A DNA stretch of 64,000 nucleotides from Trichomonas vaginalis G3 (Eukaryota; Parabasalia; Trichomonadida; Trichomonadidae), in the NCBI RefSeq assembly GCF_026262505.1, contig NC_067205.1, positions 4,650,001-4,714,000 of the forward strand. The letters run 5' to 3'. How positions within the stretch are numbered: position 1 is the first letter of the stretch; each line of letters starts with the position of its first letter. Positions 10,770-21,742 of this stretch are shown one piece after another. The notes under the pieces are model-generated. The model was not told the DNA's origin. It saw only the letters and a program-made list of their open reading frames with translations, and made no database searches. A program made the translations under genes and the position numbers.

Positions 10770-13082
10770 ATGACAGCAACAAACAACAACAGTAATTTTA
10801 TCGTTTCTGATGAAAATATCATTGATTCATTAGCTGAGGAATTAGTTGTGACAGAAATTAAAACCCTCAACGAAAGAATTGGTGAAAACAAGATTGATTT
10901 ACATAACTACCTCAAACACGATGGAGGAAGAGGAAGGAAAACTAGTATGGCTTTATTAGTAAATAAAATTTCAAATTTAACGATTATAGATGTTGATATC
11001 AATAAATCGTACAATGATGAACTTAAAGAAACAGTTAGAAAAGACATTTTATCAAAACTTTCGGATAAAGATGTTATCGTTAAAACCGCTTCAGGAGGAC
11101 TTCACATTTATTGCAACACTAATTTCTTCTATTCAGTTTCGAACAGAATGATTAACTGTTATTCCTGCAATGATTATGATATTGATATAATGACTTCAAT
11201 GGATGATTCAAAGCGTTCATTAGTGGTTATGGCTGATTCAAGAGTTCGCAAGATTGCAACAGAACCAATAAAAACATACTCATTCATTCGTGGAAGTTAT
11301 GATTCAACATTAACTAGAACAGTGAATGATATATTATATGATTTGAATATTAAGGTAAGAATTGAACAAAAGAATGAAGAAATAAAGAGTATAATGAATG
11401 AAAACAAAGATGTAAACATTGACGATAAACTAGCTCAAAGCATAGTCGATGGCATCAGTGATTTTGAAGTATATAATGACGGTGGAAACATGAATTTAGA
11501 AAAAGAAATAACATTATTCACACTGTTTCAAGCAATTAATTCATTACCTGATCATTAGATTAATGAAGCATACAATAACGTTTATAACTTCTGCAGTTTA
11601 ACAGAAAATGCAAAAAGTAATTTTGAAAAAGCACGTAGTAGATATGCACATTTAATGACTTCTCCATTTGTTTTAGTGAAGATTCTAAAACTATATCAAA
11701 AAGAATATTATGATGAATACGTTTTGCCTTTATTACGTAAGCCAAAAATAACATTTGATATCAAACTAGATGATTCATTCTTGATAACAGATATTAGACG
11801 CAAGGCTGAAAATCATCAGTATAAAAACAGTTCTGAAGTAATTGAGGATTTATCACGTGTCATCCGTTTTGTAGATTGTGGAAATAAATACTTCATTCAA
11901 AAGGACTATAATATTCATGATAAAATGAATCAAATATCATTTGTTCTTCAGTCAAACATGAAAGAGTCACTCAAAATGATTAAATTATTTAAAGAAGAAG
12001 GTAAAACCATAACAGCATGGGACGTACTACTAAATCAATTATCCTCATTAACTGTTAAGGGTGTTTGCTTTAAATCTGATTCTCCAGATGTTTTTTCAAC
12101 GTTTCAGGGTTATAAATACAACATTCTTGAAAAGCCTGATTACTCAAAAATTGAAATGTTTATGAATTTCATTAAAGAACCCATTTGTGATAATAATGAT
12201 GAAGTGTATAAATACCTTCTCGGCTGGATCGCATCAATGATTCAACATCCAGGAATCAAGAATGAAACAGCAATTATTTTGAAAGGACTTCAGGGAACAG
12301 GTAAAAACAGATTTACAGACATTATTTCTGAACTCCTCGCTGGTTATTCATGTAAAAACATTACTGAAATAAGTGAGCTAACGGGTAATTTCAACTCAGT
12401 AGTTGAAAATAAAATGTTTCTTGTACTTAATGAACTCAAGAATGTAGGTGAAGACAGACTCGCAAACTTCAACGCTTTGAAATCAATTATTACGGATAAT
12501 GAGATTAGAATTAATGAAAAGAATCAACCCAGAAGAACTGCTCAGAATGTTGCTAATTTCATTTTCGTAACTAATAACGTCTACCCTGTCAAAATTGAAG
12601 TTGGAGACAGAAGATACGTGGTTTTAAGGGTTAATGGTAAATTTAAGGGTCAATTTGATTAATTCAAGAATTTAATGGATTCATGCACTAAGGAATTTTA
12701 TGATAATTTACTAACGTATTTTATGCAATACGACCTTTCATCATTTAATGTACGAATCATTCCGATGACTGAAGCCAAACAAGATTTAATTGAATTATCA
12801 ACAAATCCTTTAGATGTATGGATAAATACACATTATGATGAATTGTGTGCAGGTATGACGTGTAAAAATGCTCTTTGCTGCAAACCATCAGACATGAAAG
12901 ACAAAAACTTTCAAATGAGCATTAAGGATAAATGTGAAAGGAAACAGAGAAGAATAGATGGTAAACAGACGTGGTGTTATGTTTTGAAAGAAGAAATGAA
13001 AGGATTATATAAACAGATTGAACCAAACGATAATGATGATTCATTTACTGACGATGAAATACCCGTAAACGATGCAGTATAA
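10770..13082 (+). pseudogene. PrimPol-SF3 helicase (P1), broken
   Basis: Primase-helicase of the archaeo-eukaryotic primase plus superfamily 3 helicase type, expected to prime and unwind DNA for replication. The N-terminal half shows PrimPol motifs TIIDVDIN and VKTASGGLHIYC. The C-terminal half has Walker A GLQGTGKNRF, Walker B-like MFLVLNELKN and sensor-like VTNNVYPV followed by GDRRYVVL. It has about two breaks. By eye it is about 96% identical in protein to the P2 copy (51499-53808), much closer than any neighbouring gene pair. Inverted iteron repeats flank it. Confidence 0.88.
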
Positions 13083-13118
13083 AGTATGATTCGAATTTAT
13101 TTTTGCATTCAACCCATG

Positions 13119-13196
13119 CTGTTGTCTAAATGTCATGTTGTCACACTTTTTAAAAGAAGTTAATTAACCAGGTGACACATGGTGACGTGGTGACAC
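13119..13196 (-). repeat. Iteron-bearing inverted repeat, right of primase (P1)
   Basis: Reverse complement of 10621-10696, with GTTAATTAACC and a run of GGTGACA units. Outside it, TTCAGTTATTCAAAAATA is also shared with the P2 cassette, so the exchanged segment probably ends near 13216. Confidence 0.8.
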
Positions 13197-13222
13197 CTTC
13201 AGTTATTCAAAAATAAAATTTC

Positions 13223-13717
13223 TTATAAAGCTTCAGGGTCGATTTCATCAACTATTTCCGTTCCTTCTTCATCATATTCAATCGTTGCTTCCTCAATTAC
13301 TGGTAGGAGCTTATTGATTATATCTTTATTCGTTATCGTCTTCAGTGATGAAGGATAATATTTCACAACCACTTCACCTGGACCTTTGGTCTCGGCGCCT
13401 TGCGCCTTCTTATATTCTTTCTGCTGCGATAAATCTAAGGCGATGCTGAAAAATTCAGCGTTGGAGTTCTTCATAATCGTATAATGAGTATCTTTGATAT
13501 TTACAAATATTCCTCTTTGTTTAAGTAATACTGCTATTTCATGTGGTGTGTAACGTTTTCTGTCAATAATGATAGCGTATGGTTTAACAAACTGACCGTA
13601 TTTAGATTCTTTCACAAACTTTTTATTGAATATTACGTTCACGTTTTTTCCATTTATGAATTCACCCTTAACAGCAGTAGCGAGAGCATTGTATGAATAG
13701 AACTTGTATTCAGACAT
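13223..13717 (-). CDS. Conserved Polinton protein of unknown function (P1)
   Basis: A 164-residue protein not recognised as any known family. The homologue in P2 (53949-54422) occupies the same place between primase and polymerase and shares long blocks such as VNVIFNKKFVKES and DRKRYT, then VKDTHYT. The C-terminus is acidic. Compared with P2 it carries an extra in-frame stretch around AQGAETKGPG, which is encoded by a GC-rich double hairpin (13381-13406). It is convergent with the primase gene, and the ATG at 13717 is preceded by a T-rich box. DNA binding or virion roles are both possible; nothing decides. Confidence 0.75.
   Translation of the reverse strand: MSEYKFYSYNALATAVKGEFINGKNVNVIFNKKFVKESKYGQFVKPYAIIIDRKRYTPHEIAVLLKQRGIFVNIKDTHYTIMKNSNAEFFSIALDLSQQKEYKKAQGAETKGPGEVVVKYYPSSLKTITNKDIINKLLPVIEEATIEYDEEGTEIVDEIDPEAL
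13381..13406 (-). repeat. GC-rich double micro-hairpin
   Basis: GACC-TTT-GGTC (13381-13391) followed by GGCGC-CTT-GCGCC (13394-13406), lying in frame inside the gene 13223-13717. The P2 homologue has no such insert here. Confidence 0.75.
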
Positions 13718-13814
13718 TATTTTATTAAAATTAAAAATATAAATTATTTTAAAAAATTAAGTTTATTTTTAAATTATATTTTTCTATTAAAAATATTTTT
13801 ATCAGATAGAAAAG

Positions 13815-14135
13815 ATGACAGAAAGTAAAAAGTTTTATATAGCGCCAGACCCTCTTTATCCAAATTTATTTACTCCATTTTATATAGAAATAAATCCGGA
13901 GATGTCTCCCCAAACAGAAGAAAGAGAATTTTATAGAGATAACGTTTCTGAGGAGCAGGGATATGAACTATTCTGGTTTGAATGTCCTTATAAAATGTAT
14001 AATAAAAAGGCTTTATATGAAGAATATAGAAAATATTGTCATGAAAACAGTTTAAGACTAAGTTCTAGAGAAAAATTCTATACTGGTATAAAACATCGTT
14101 TCGAAGTTCGAAATGGCATATATAGAAAGAAATAA
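13815..14135 (+). CDS. Stand-alone D5-type winged-helix protein (P1 only)
   Basis: A 106-residue protein whose C-terminal half, KALYEEYRKYCHENSLRLSS followed by REKFYTGIKHRF, resembles the winged-helix tail found after D5-like primase-helicases of large DNA viruses and phages. That tail normally follows the SF3 helicase and helps bind DNA. Here it is a separate gene, 0.7 kb downstream of the primase-helicase and on the same strand. P2 has nothing equivalent between 54422 and 54511. It looks intact, and the ATG follows a T-rich leader. The call rests on motif resemblance only. Confidence 0.55.
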   Translation: MTESKKFYIAPDPLYPNLFTPFYIEINPEMSPQTEEREFYRDNVSEEQGYELFWFECPYKMYNKKALYEEYRKYCHENSLRLSSREKFYTGIKHRFEVRNGIYRKK

Positions 14136-14232
14136 TTTTGCTAACTAGTTTCTAAAAAATTATTTTAAAAAATTAACTTAAAAAATATAATTTATTTTTT
14201 ACGGAAAATATTTTTTTTATTTTCCATAAAAG

Positions 14233-17200
14233 ATGTATAAAAAGCTATCTAGATTAGACCATGAAGAAATTAAGAAGTTATTGAAGAATGCTGACATTGA
14301 AGTTAGCAAAAGATATGCGACTAACAAATCTTCATTAGCTAAATACCTCAATGATTACAGAGGTGTAGTCACTTACGAGAAAATTAATGATTACATTAAT
14401 AACAAAACATTTCCTTTAAATGATGTTCAGGTTAATTTATATCATAAACAAGCGGTACCGAAGGAAGTTAGGCAGGAAATTCATGATATGATGAATGTTG
14501 ATGTAGGAAAGACCAGAACAGCAGTACCGAAGGAAGTAAGAAAAGAAATGTATGATATAACTAATGTTGATGTAGGAAAGACGCGTAAGGCGGTACCGAA
14601 GGAAGTTAGGCAGGAAATGCATGATATAACTAATGTTAATGTAGGTGAAACGAGAAAGAAGAAAAGCGATGAAGAAAAGAAAAATATAGCTGTAAAATAT
14701 GCAAAAGCAATTGCACAATTACGCAAAGCAAACGAAGTAATTAAATCTATAGATGATAAAGCTCTTGATGGTGAGAAATGGTTAAAGAAGGATGAAAATA
14801 ATAAACGCAAAAATGTTAAAGCAGGAAATAGAATCATAGATTTTAACATTAAAGAACTCAATGAAGAAACAGAAAGTATTTACATGAACGTTTCGGTAAA
14901 ATGTTTATTAGGCTTCTGCAGAAGATAAAAGTAAATTCACAGCAAAAATGAATGATTTGTTATAAACTTGATGGTAAATTTACTAATTCAACATTGAATA
15001 TCGAGAACATCGGAGCTTTACTTCATCAGTTAAAGCAAGAAAACTTTATAACAGAGATTGAAGCAAACGCAGCTGGAATAATTGAAAAACATTATGATTT
15101 CTTCATGACAAATATTAAGAACCTCGAAGAAATTAAAATGTATGATTTAACTGAATATGAAGGATTAACGATGAGCGATATTAAGAAAGGTAAGCCACAG
15201 AAGAGAGAAAAAAGAGATGAAAGCAAATTAACAGCACGTCAGCAAAGATTATTAAACAGACTTAAAGAAATAGGAGATAAACAGGATATAGATGATTTTT
15301 GGAATGAAATTCTTGATGAAAAGAGAACGAATAAAAAGAGAAGTGGTGAGTTTTGGAAATATATTTGCAGATTACCTATAAATCTTGAACGCTATCAAAT
15401 TTTCAATGAACTTAACAAAAGAACTGCAAAATTGATGACAGAAGATAACTGCTTCGTTTATGCTTGCATTCAGGCTGGAGTTGATGAGCAGACGGTAGAC
15501 CACATGCGTGAAGTCATTAGAGTTAGAGATTTTCCACAAAGTAAGATTCAGAAAATTTCTAACGCAACAGGCATAGCATTTAATGTTACCATTGGTTATT
15601 TCGATAATTCAAAAGATAACAAGACAGTTCATTATACACCATCAAAGCCGCAAAGCGGCGAGACCGAAGGTCACACAGAAATAAAGAAAACAATCGATTT
15701 ATTACTCGTTGAAGACCATTACATGTTAAATGAAAGATTACCATGACAACATATTTTATCAAAAATTATAACGAAATTCTCAAATCATTAGGCGGCTGGA
15801 ATAGAGCGTCAAATGAAAATATATAAGAAAGAGAAAATAATTTTCATTGATTCTTCACGAACAACTGCTTTATGGGAAATTTTGAAAACATTAAGAGAGT
15901 GCAATTACTTTGAACCTTTATCTTATGGAGAACTTTTCACTTATACAACAGATTTATATAAACAAAAACTTGCACCGTTTAAAGATTTAAATTATACTCC
16001 CAACTACTGTGTTCAGTTAAAGAAAAAGTCCGAAAGTAAAGATAGATAAATCAAAACAAAATTCATTCCTGAACACATTTTCTTCGCTGACTTTGAATGT
16101 AGCACTGATGGAGTTCATAAAGCTTTAACATTTGTTATGACAGTGAAGATGGAAAGATTAGCGAAAGCATTTGGGGTCAAAATTGTGCAACAGAATTTTT
16201 AGAAAGAATTCCAGATAAGAGTTTAGTATATTTTCATAACCTCAGTTATGATATCAATTTCATTTTAAGACATTTAACAGAAATTAAAGGAACACCAATT
16301 ATTAAGGGTTCTAGAACAATGCAGATAACGGGAATATATAAAGGTAAAGCAATCATTATAAAAGATTCATACACTTTATAAAAACTTAAGAATTTCCTGA
16401 AATGTTTCATTTACAAACAGGTCCTAAGGAAGTATTCCGTACAAATATTATTCAAGTTCTTTATTAGCTAATGATAACAGAACTGGTGTCATTTCTGAAG
16501 CATGTAAGTTTGTCCAGGATGTTGAAACGTTCATGAAAAACATAGATTTAATCGAAAACTGCAGAATAGATGAAAACCATTTCGATTTAGAAAAATATAG
16601 CTCATTTTACTGTAAACAGGACGTAAGGATTTTAAGAGAAGGTTTCGTTAAGTTCAGAAATGATATATTAAAAGAATTTGATTTAAACGTTTATGATTAC
16701 GTTAGCATTTGTTCAATTGCTAATAAATTATTTGAAACAGAGTATACTTCCCTAATGGAAATTTATATGACCTATCAAATAAACCCGTGAGTTTATTTCA
16801 CGCTGTATTCAAGGTGGAAGATGTATGTTAGCTGATAATAAGAAACAAAAGAGCGAAAAGAAACTCATTGCTGACTGCGATGCTGTCTCACTATATCCAT
16901 CCGCTATCGCGAGACTTTATACTTTAGAAGGAATTCCGAAAGTTTTGAAGCCAGAAATGTTAAACAGTGAATATTTGTTAAAACATTTATTCGAAGATGA
17001 CCAGGGCGAGCCTGAAGGTGATAAATTCATTTCCGGATTCTTTGTTTTAATAAAAATAACTGATATCAAGATTAAAAGATATTTTCCACTTATAACAGTC
17101 GATCCAGAATTAAACCCGGAGCTAAAGGCGAAAAGCACCAAGGACAAAGCCAAGGACAAAGCCACTGTTCCAAGAAGTTCAAACACATGCTGTTTAATGT

Positions 17201-18173
17201 ATGTGGACCACATCACTTTACAAGATTTAATAAAATATCAGGGCATCAGTTGCAAAGTATTACAGGGTTACTACTATGATGAAAAGAGAGATTTTAGAAT
17301 AAGAGATGAAGTAAAGAAATTGTTTGAATTGAGATTAAAGTATAAGAAGGAAGAAAACCCGCTACAAGAAAATATTAAATTAATTTTGAACAGTATTTAT
17401 GGAAAAACTATTTTGTCCCCGATAGAGTCGAAAATTAAAATCATTGATGATAAAGATGCTGTTAGGTATGCCATCAGAAATTATAACCATATTATTAATT
17501 TGAAGGTTTAGATGGTTCGGATAAAACTATTTTCAAACTAACTAAAAGCATTTGCAGCCACTTTAACTTTTGCCCCTTAGGTGTTAATATCTTATCTATG
17601 TCGAAACGTATCATGAATGAAGTATTTTGCACGATTGAAGACTTAGGATTAAAAGCATTTTATCAGGATACAGATTCGATGCACATTTACAATGAAGACA
17701 TACCAAAACTCGCTGCAGAGTTTAAGAAGAGATATGGTCGCGAACTTATTGGAAAGAATTTAGGTCAGTTCCATTCCGACTTTGCAGAAATCACAAAAGA
17801 TAAACAAAGTTTAGCTTATAAGTCGATATTTTGTGGAAAGAAGACTTACATTGACTTACTCACTAATGATTTAAATGAAGTTGCATTTCACTGCAGAATG
17901 AAAGGCGTAAAACAAGATGTTATAGCTTTAACAGCAAATGAAATGTTTCCTGAAGCAGTTAAATGCGTTTATGATGAAGATAAAGGATTAATGATTCCTT
18001 AGGGAAAATAGGATAAAGATAGTGAGTTTTCAGTTATGAAATTATATGAAGCCCTTCATAGTAGTCAGGAAATTGCATTTGATTTATGCAAATCATCAGC
18101 ACCGTGTTTTGAAGAGAAGTTTAACTTTTCAATAACGACTAAAAATACTTTCATAAGAAAGTTAAAGTTCTGA
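14233..18173 (+). pseudogene. Protein-primed family B DNA polymerase (P1), heavily broken
   Basis: Polinton pPolB, which would copy the linear element from a terminal protein. Near the N-terminus are three tandem 22-residue repeats of the form VPKEVRQE-DITNVDVGKTR. Exonuclease motifs are visible as FFADFECSTDG and FHNLSYDINFILRH. Polymerase motif A is DAVSLYPSAIAR, motif B is LILNSIYGKT and motif C is YQDTDSMHIY. Together they fit the order and spacing of protein-primed PolB. It carries many breaks, about eight, and is the most decayed gene of P1. Homologue: 54511-58426. Confidence 0.9.
15647..15672 (+). repeat. GC-rich double micro-hairpin
   Basis: GCCGC-AAA-GCGGC (15647-15659) then GACC-GAA-GGTC (15662-15672), inside the polymerase region of P1, where it adds residues of the type PQSGETEG. 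Absent at the matching place in P2. Confidence 0.8.
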
Positions 18174-18224
18174 AGTCATTTATGATATAATATATTTTTA
18201 TCGTTCAAGACAAAAATAAACTTT

Positions 18225-18785
18225 TCATATTAAATTATGTAAGCGTTTGAATTTACTATATGTAATGCACGTTCTTTTGTTATTTACATCATAAACGTTA
18301 ACATATAATGAACCATTTATGTTTTCATTAATGTATAGTTCTTTATAATGACGACCGTTATAATAATAAAACAAATCTGCATCGATGTCGTAAAATAAAT
18401 CCTCAAATTCATGATTTCCATAATGTGAAACAGTAATTGAATTTTCACTGATTTCATCAACGAAATTATATTCTACTCCATTTGCTTTACTTCTATTTCT
18501 ATTATTTGTAGAACTTGAACACCAATGTAGATTATCAATCATATTATTATTTCTAACTTTATCGTAATGGTCAACTTCCCCAAAACTAGGATTATCAATC
18601 CACTGAATAGCTATTAATCTGTGTTTAAGATATTTTTTACCGTTAAGGGTTAATCTTATATATCCATTCTTTTCTTCATACTCACTGACAGTCTTTCCGT
18701 TTTTCTTCCTTCTTATTTGATATGGATATTCAGTGTTTATTTCATAATCTTCATCAGCTACTAATGTTTCCCAGTTATTTTCCAT
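18225..18785 (-). CDS. HNH endonuclease with NUMOD4-like N-terminus
   Basis: A 186-residue, intact-looking homing-type endonuclease that would nick or cut DNA. The N-terminal part YEINTEYPYQIRRKKNGK resembles NUMOD4. The HNH core is YLKHRLIAIQWI, EVDHYDKVRNNNMIDNLHWC and STNNRNRS, with the first His, the central Asp-His and the paired Asn residues of the HNH_3 group. The C-terminal ~70 residues are unassigned. It lies between the polymerase and the capsid block of P1 and is missing from P2. Its position is exactly where the capsid block is inverted relative to P2. It may be a free-standing homing gene that invaded the Polinton. Confidence 0.85.
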   Translation of the reverse strand: MENNWETLVADEDYEINTEYPYQIRRKKNGKTVSEYEEKNGYIRLTLNGKKYLKHRLIAIQWIDNPSFGEVDHYDKVRNNNMIDNLHWCSSSTNNRNRSKANGVEYNFVDEISENSITVSHYGNHEFEDLFYDIDADLFYYYNGRHYKELYINENINGSLYVNVYDVNNKRTCITYSKFKRLHNLI

Positions 18786-18835
18786 CGTTTTATAAAAATA
18801 AAAAAATCAGAAAATTAAAAATTAACTACATTTTT

Positions 18836-20405
18836 TTACTCTTCACCTCCATCAGCAGCTAAATTATAATCATCAATTCTAACAGCAGGAATGCCAGCTG
18901 GTCTGACTTGAATAGCGAAACAAGCATTTCTAAGAAATCCTAATAAAGGTTTGACAGTGTATTTTTCGCTTATATTTGTATCATCAGCTTTAACACCTAA
19001 TTTATATGTAATTGGTGCCGTTGATGTTTGACCCTGTTGAAATGTGAAATCAGTTTCAGTCGGGAATCCACAGAGGAAATGAGTGTTATCGATCATATAA
19101 ATGTTTAACGCTTCCATCATCAATTAACGACCTCATCACATCTTCATTAAATCCTATCATATCGTTATTTGTATTGCATGCATTAGCAACCATTTCATAG
19201 AACACAGGACCATAAGAGCTTTCGGGTTCAGCTGGCATACTTCCATAAGCGCCCATTGATAATTGAAGGGTTTCAAATTGAGGATTTTCGAAATTCACGA
19301 TATAATTATCATTCTTCCTAAATAAAGCCCAAATGCTTTTAACGTTAATTGGTGTATAAGCTGCTGTGAAAGTTGCTGATGGTGAACCTTTACTGAACGA
19401 ACCGTCCATAGGAATCCAGTCCATTACTTTAATTGGAAAACATAAAGCTTGTGATGTATAATGATCGACTAATTCAGTGTAAATATTTGGATCGAGTGAA
19501 AATGCTTTAGGATGAATGAAGCAATCAATGAATTCAGCTGATTTCTTCGTTAATCTTTGTTCAACTGTTGAAACAGTAATTTCACCATTTGATTTAGAAA
19601 CTGCTGTTATCATATTGAATGGTTCATTCCATGGAACAAATTTATTAGTTGGTGGGTCATAATTATCTTTTACCTGACTGATTAAAGAAGGATTATGAGC
19701 TAAAATATCTTCTACCGGCAGTGCTGTTACCTGGAATGCATCGCTACTAAATTTAACCTTTAACTGAATGTTGCCTGCAAAAGCAGGAATAAATCTAATA
19801 ACTTCTAGAATAAGGAATTTACGACATGGAATCTTTATTTTAATGTCAAAATTAATTTCAGCTCCTGCAGCTAAAGGTCCTGAGATAATTTGACCTGTTC
19901 GAACTGTTCCAGAACGTTTCCATACATCTTTATGTCTCGTTTTTGAGAAAACATCAACTTTCTTTATTTGTTCTGTAGTCTGTGAATTAGAAATGATATA
20001 TGCTTCTTCTCTTGCGTTATCCTGACTATAAATAACTCTTCCATTTGCTAATAACTGATAAGCGCTAATGGTGTAAATTGATTCATCAAAAACGCCAAAG
20101 AAACCTGGAGAATTAGTATTTGGAATTGATGAGCCAGTAATAGCATTATCAATGATATATTTACTTTTATAGGTAGTTGTAAGGAATGTGTTATAAAGGT
20201 CTAGCATATTTTCACCTGGCGGAGATAAATTGAATGTGACCCAGTTATGATCCTTTGCGCTTCCTGGTTGTGATGGAATTTTTGCATCGATATATCTTCT
20301 ATTAGTATCACCAATATTAATTGCATTATCGATTACATCAAAATATGAACGAATTTGATGGATATGTTCAGCTGGTGTAAATTCGTTAAGCTGTTCGTTT
20401 TGCAT
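18836..20405 (-). pseudogene. Major capsid protein, double-jelly-roll type (P1), broken
   Basis: Homologue of the P2 gene at 60138-61717 and, from its size (~520 residues) and setting, the Polinton major capsid protein that would form the icosahedral shell. It begins MQNEQLNEFTPAEHIHQIRS. It has the conserved blocks VTFNLSPPGENMLDLYNTF, FVPWNEPF, CFIHPKAFSLDPNIYTELV, FPIKVMDWIPMDGSF, FENPQFETLQLSMGAYGSMP and GPVFYEMVANACNTNNDMIG. About one break. The fold assignment is inferred from the Polinton context, not from a visible signature. A TATTTTTATC box precedes the ATG, as in P2. Confidence 0.75.
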
Positions 20406-20674
20406 GTTTTATGTTAGATAAAAATATTTATTTAGTTTAATATTCTAACTCTTCTTCTTAGTTGAGGAATTTGTTTCTTTTGTTCAATAATTTCATGTTT
20501 TACGTTTTTAACAAACTCTTCATTAATTTTGGTTTCCTGTTCTTTTATTGGTGGGTCTGGATTTTTTGATTCCGTTTGCTTTTCAATGAAATTTACAAAT
20601 TTAGCTATTAATTCTTGATTCGTTATCGAAAGTACATCGGGTTTAGGTTCTGGTTTAGGTTCTGATTTTATTTC

Positions 20675-20700
20675 GGCGCTCTGCGCCAAGACCGAAGGTC
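20675..20700 (+). repeat. GC-rich double micro-hairpin
   Basis: GGCGC-TCT-GCGCC (20675-20687) and GACC-GAA-GGTC (20690-20700), in the Pro/Glu-rich gene of P1. P2 carries a different micro-hairpin elsewhere in the same gene (59837-59862). Confidence 0.8.
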
Positions 20701-20743
20701 CTGGTTTAGGTTCTGATTTCGTTTCAGATGGAGGATATATCAT

Positions 20744-21505
20744 ACCGAAATGCATCACTAGCAAAAGTGACATTTGGCGCCAATTTTAAATTAGTGGATT
20801 TTGTGTTTATTATTTAAAAAATATAATTGATAAAATATAATTAACATTAATAGAATAATATGGATAAGATTTGATAAAAAACAATCATAAATTTTTTTGG
20901 GCGCCATATAGAGAACTATAGTCTGCGAGGTACTGATTCTATCCATGTACCTCGCAGACCATAGTTCTCAGCCAAAATGGCTGAAAATTGCTCACAATTT
21001 CAACAATTGTGAGCATTTTTTAGCCGTTTTGGCTAAGAATTGGAGGGTGTGAGTACTATAGCATGTAATAGTATCTCACACCCTCCAATTCTTCCTATGG
21101 CACCGAAAAATTTTTGGTGAAATGCGACGACATTTCACCAAAAATTTTCGGCGCCATATAGAGAACTATAGTCTGCGAGGTACTGATTCTATCTATGTAC
21201 CTCGCAGACCATAGTTCTCAGCCAAAATGCCTCTAAAATTTGTATATACCTATAAACTCAAACTTCAATATATTCAATTTTATTTTTATAATTAATTTAA
21301 ATATATCCATATAATTCTAATGTTTTCTTTTAATTTAAAAAATAATAATAATTAAAAATAAAAATAAAAATAAACTTTTCTATAATATTTATAAAGCTGA
21401 TTTGATATATAACACATTTAGCTTAACAAAATAACTTAGAAAAATTGCCGCGCAAAATAAGAGTAAGTGTCACTTTTTGTCACTTTTCTAGTGATGCATT
21501 TCGGT
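20744..21505 (+). mobile_element. Five-hairpin non-autonomous element B
   Basis: A 762-bp insertion in a P1 gene with ~28-bp inverted ends (ACCGAAATGCATCACTAG and its complement), enclosed by a 15-bp direct repeat GTTTCAGATGGAGGA (20721-20735 and 21514-21528). The core holds five hairpins: H1 20911-20969, H2 20971-21033, H3 21035-21093, H4 21099-21155 and H1 again at 21161-21219. The two H1 copies differ at about one base. No coding capacity. It shares no sequence with element A but has the same layout. Confidence 0.8.
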
Positions 21506-21742
21506 ACGGGACAGTTTCAGATGGAGGAGGTTTAATATCTATTTTATCAGTTTCTGAATTCGTTAATGGAACTCGTCTTTTTCTTACATAAATTTTTCCA
21601 TCTTTACTTGTTGATACATAATATAATGGATGCTGAATTCCTCTTGCATCATTTAATATAATCGATTGTCTCTCAGATTTTGATAGGCTCATATTTAATT
21701 CAAATAAAATTTTTAAATTTTGAATTTTTTATCGGTAATCAA

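Larger units (their letters stand above)
20432..21692 (-). pseudogene. Pro/Glu/Lys-rich Polinton protein (P1), interrupted by element B
   Basis: Homologue of the P2 gene at 59683-60110, lying just upstream of the capsid gene. One end begins MSLSKSERQSIILNDA; the other holds Lys-Pro-Glu repeats, the block VLSITNQELIAKFVNFIEKQ and a basic tail RRRVRI. The block is probably helical. A hairpin-rich element (20744-21505) lies inside it. Function unknown; the basic C-terminus suggests nucleic-acid or virion-core contact, which is inference. Confidence 0.6.

Noticed and set aside
14437-14861. Two long minus-strand frames opposite the polymerase repeats
   Set aside because: Shadows of the repeated coding sequence on the plus strand.
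17110-17165. Another micro-hairpin insert in the P1 polymerase
   Set aside because: It is a short direct repeat (AAGGACAAAGCC twice) lacking the paired stems of the double-hairpin family.
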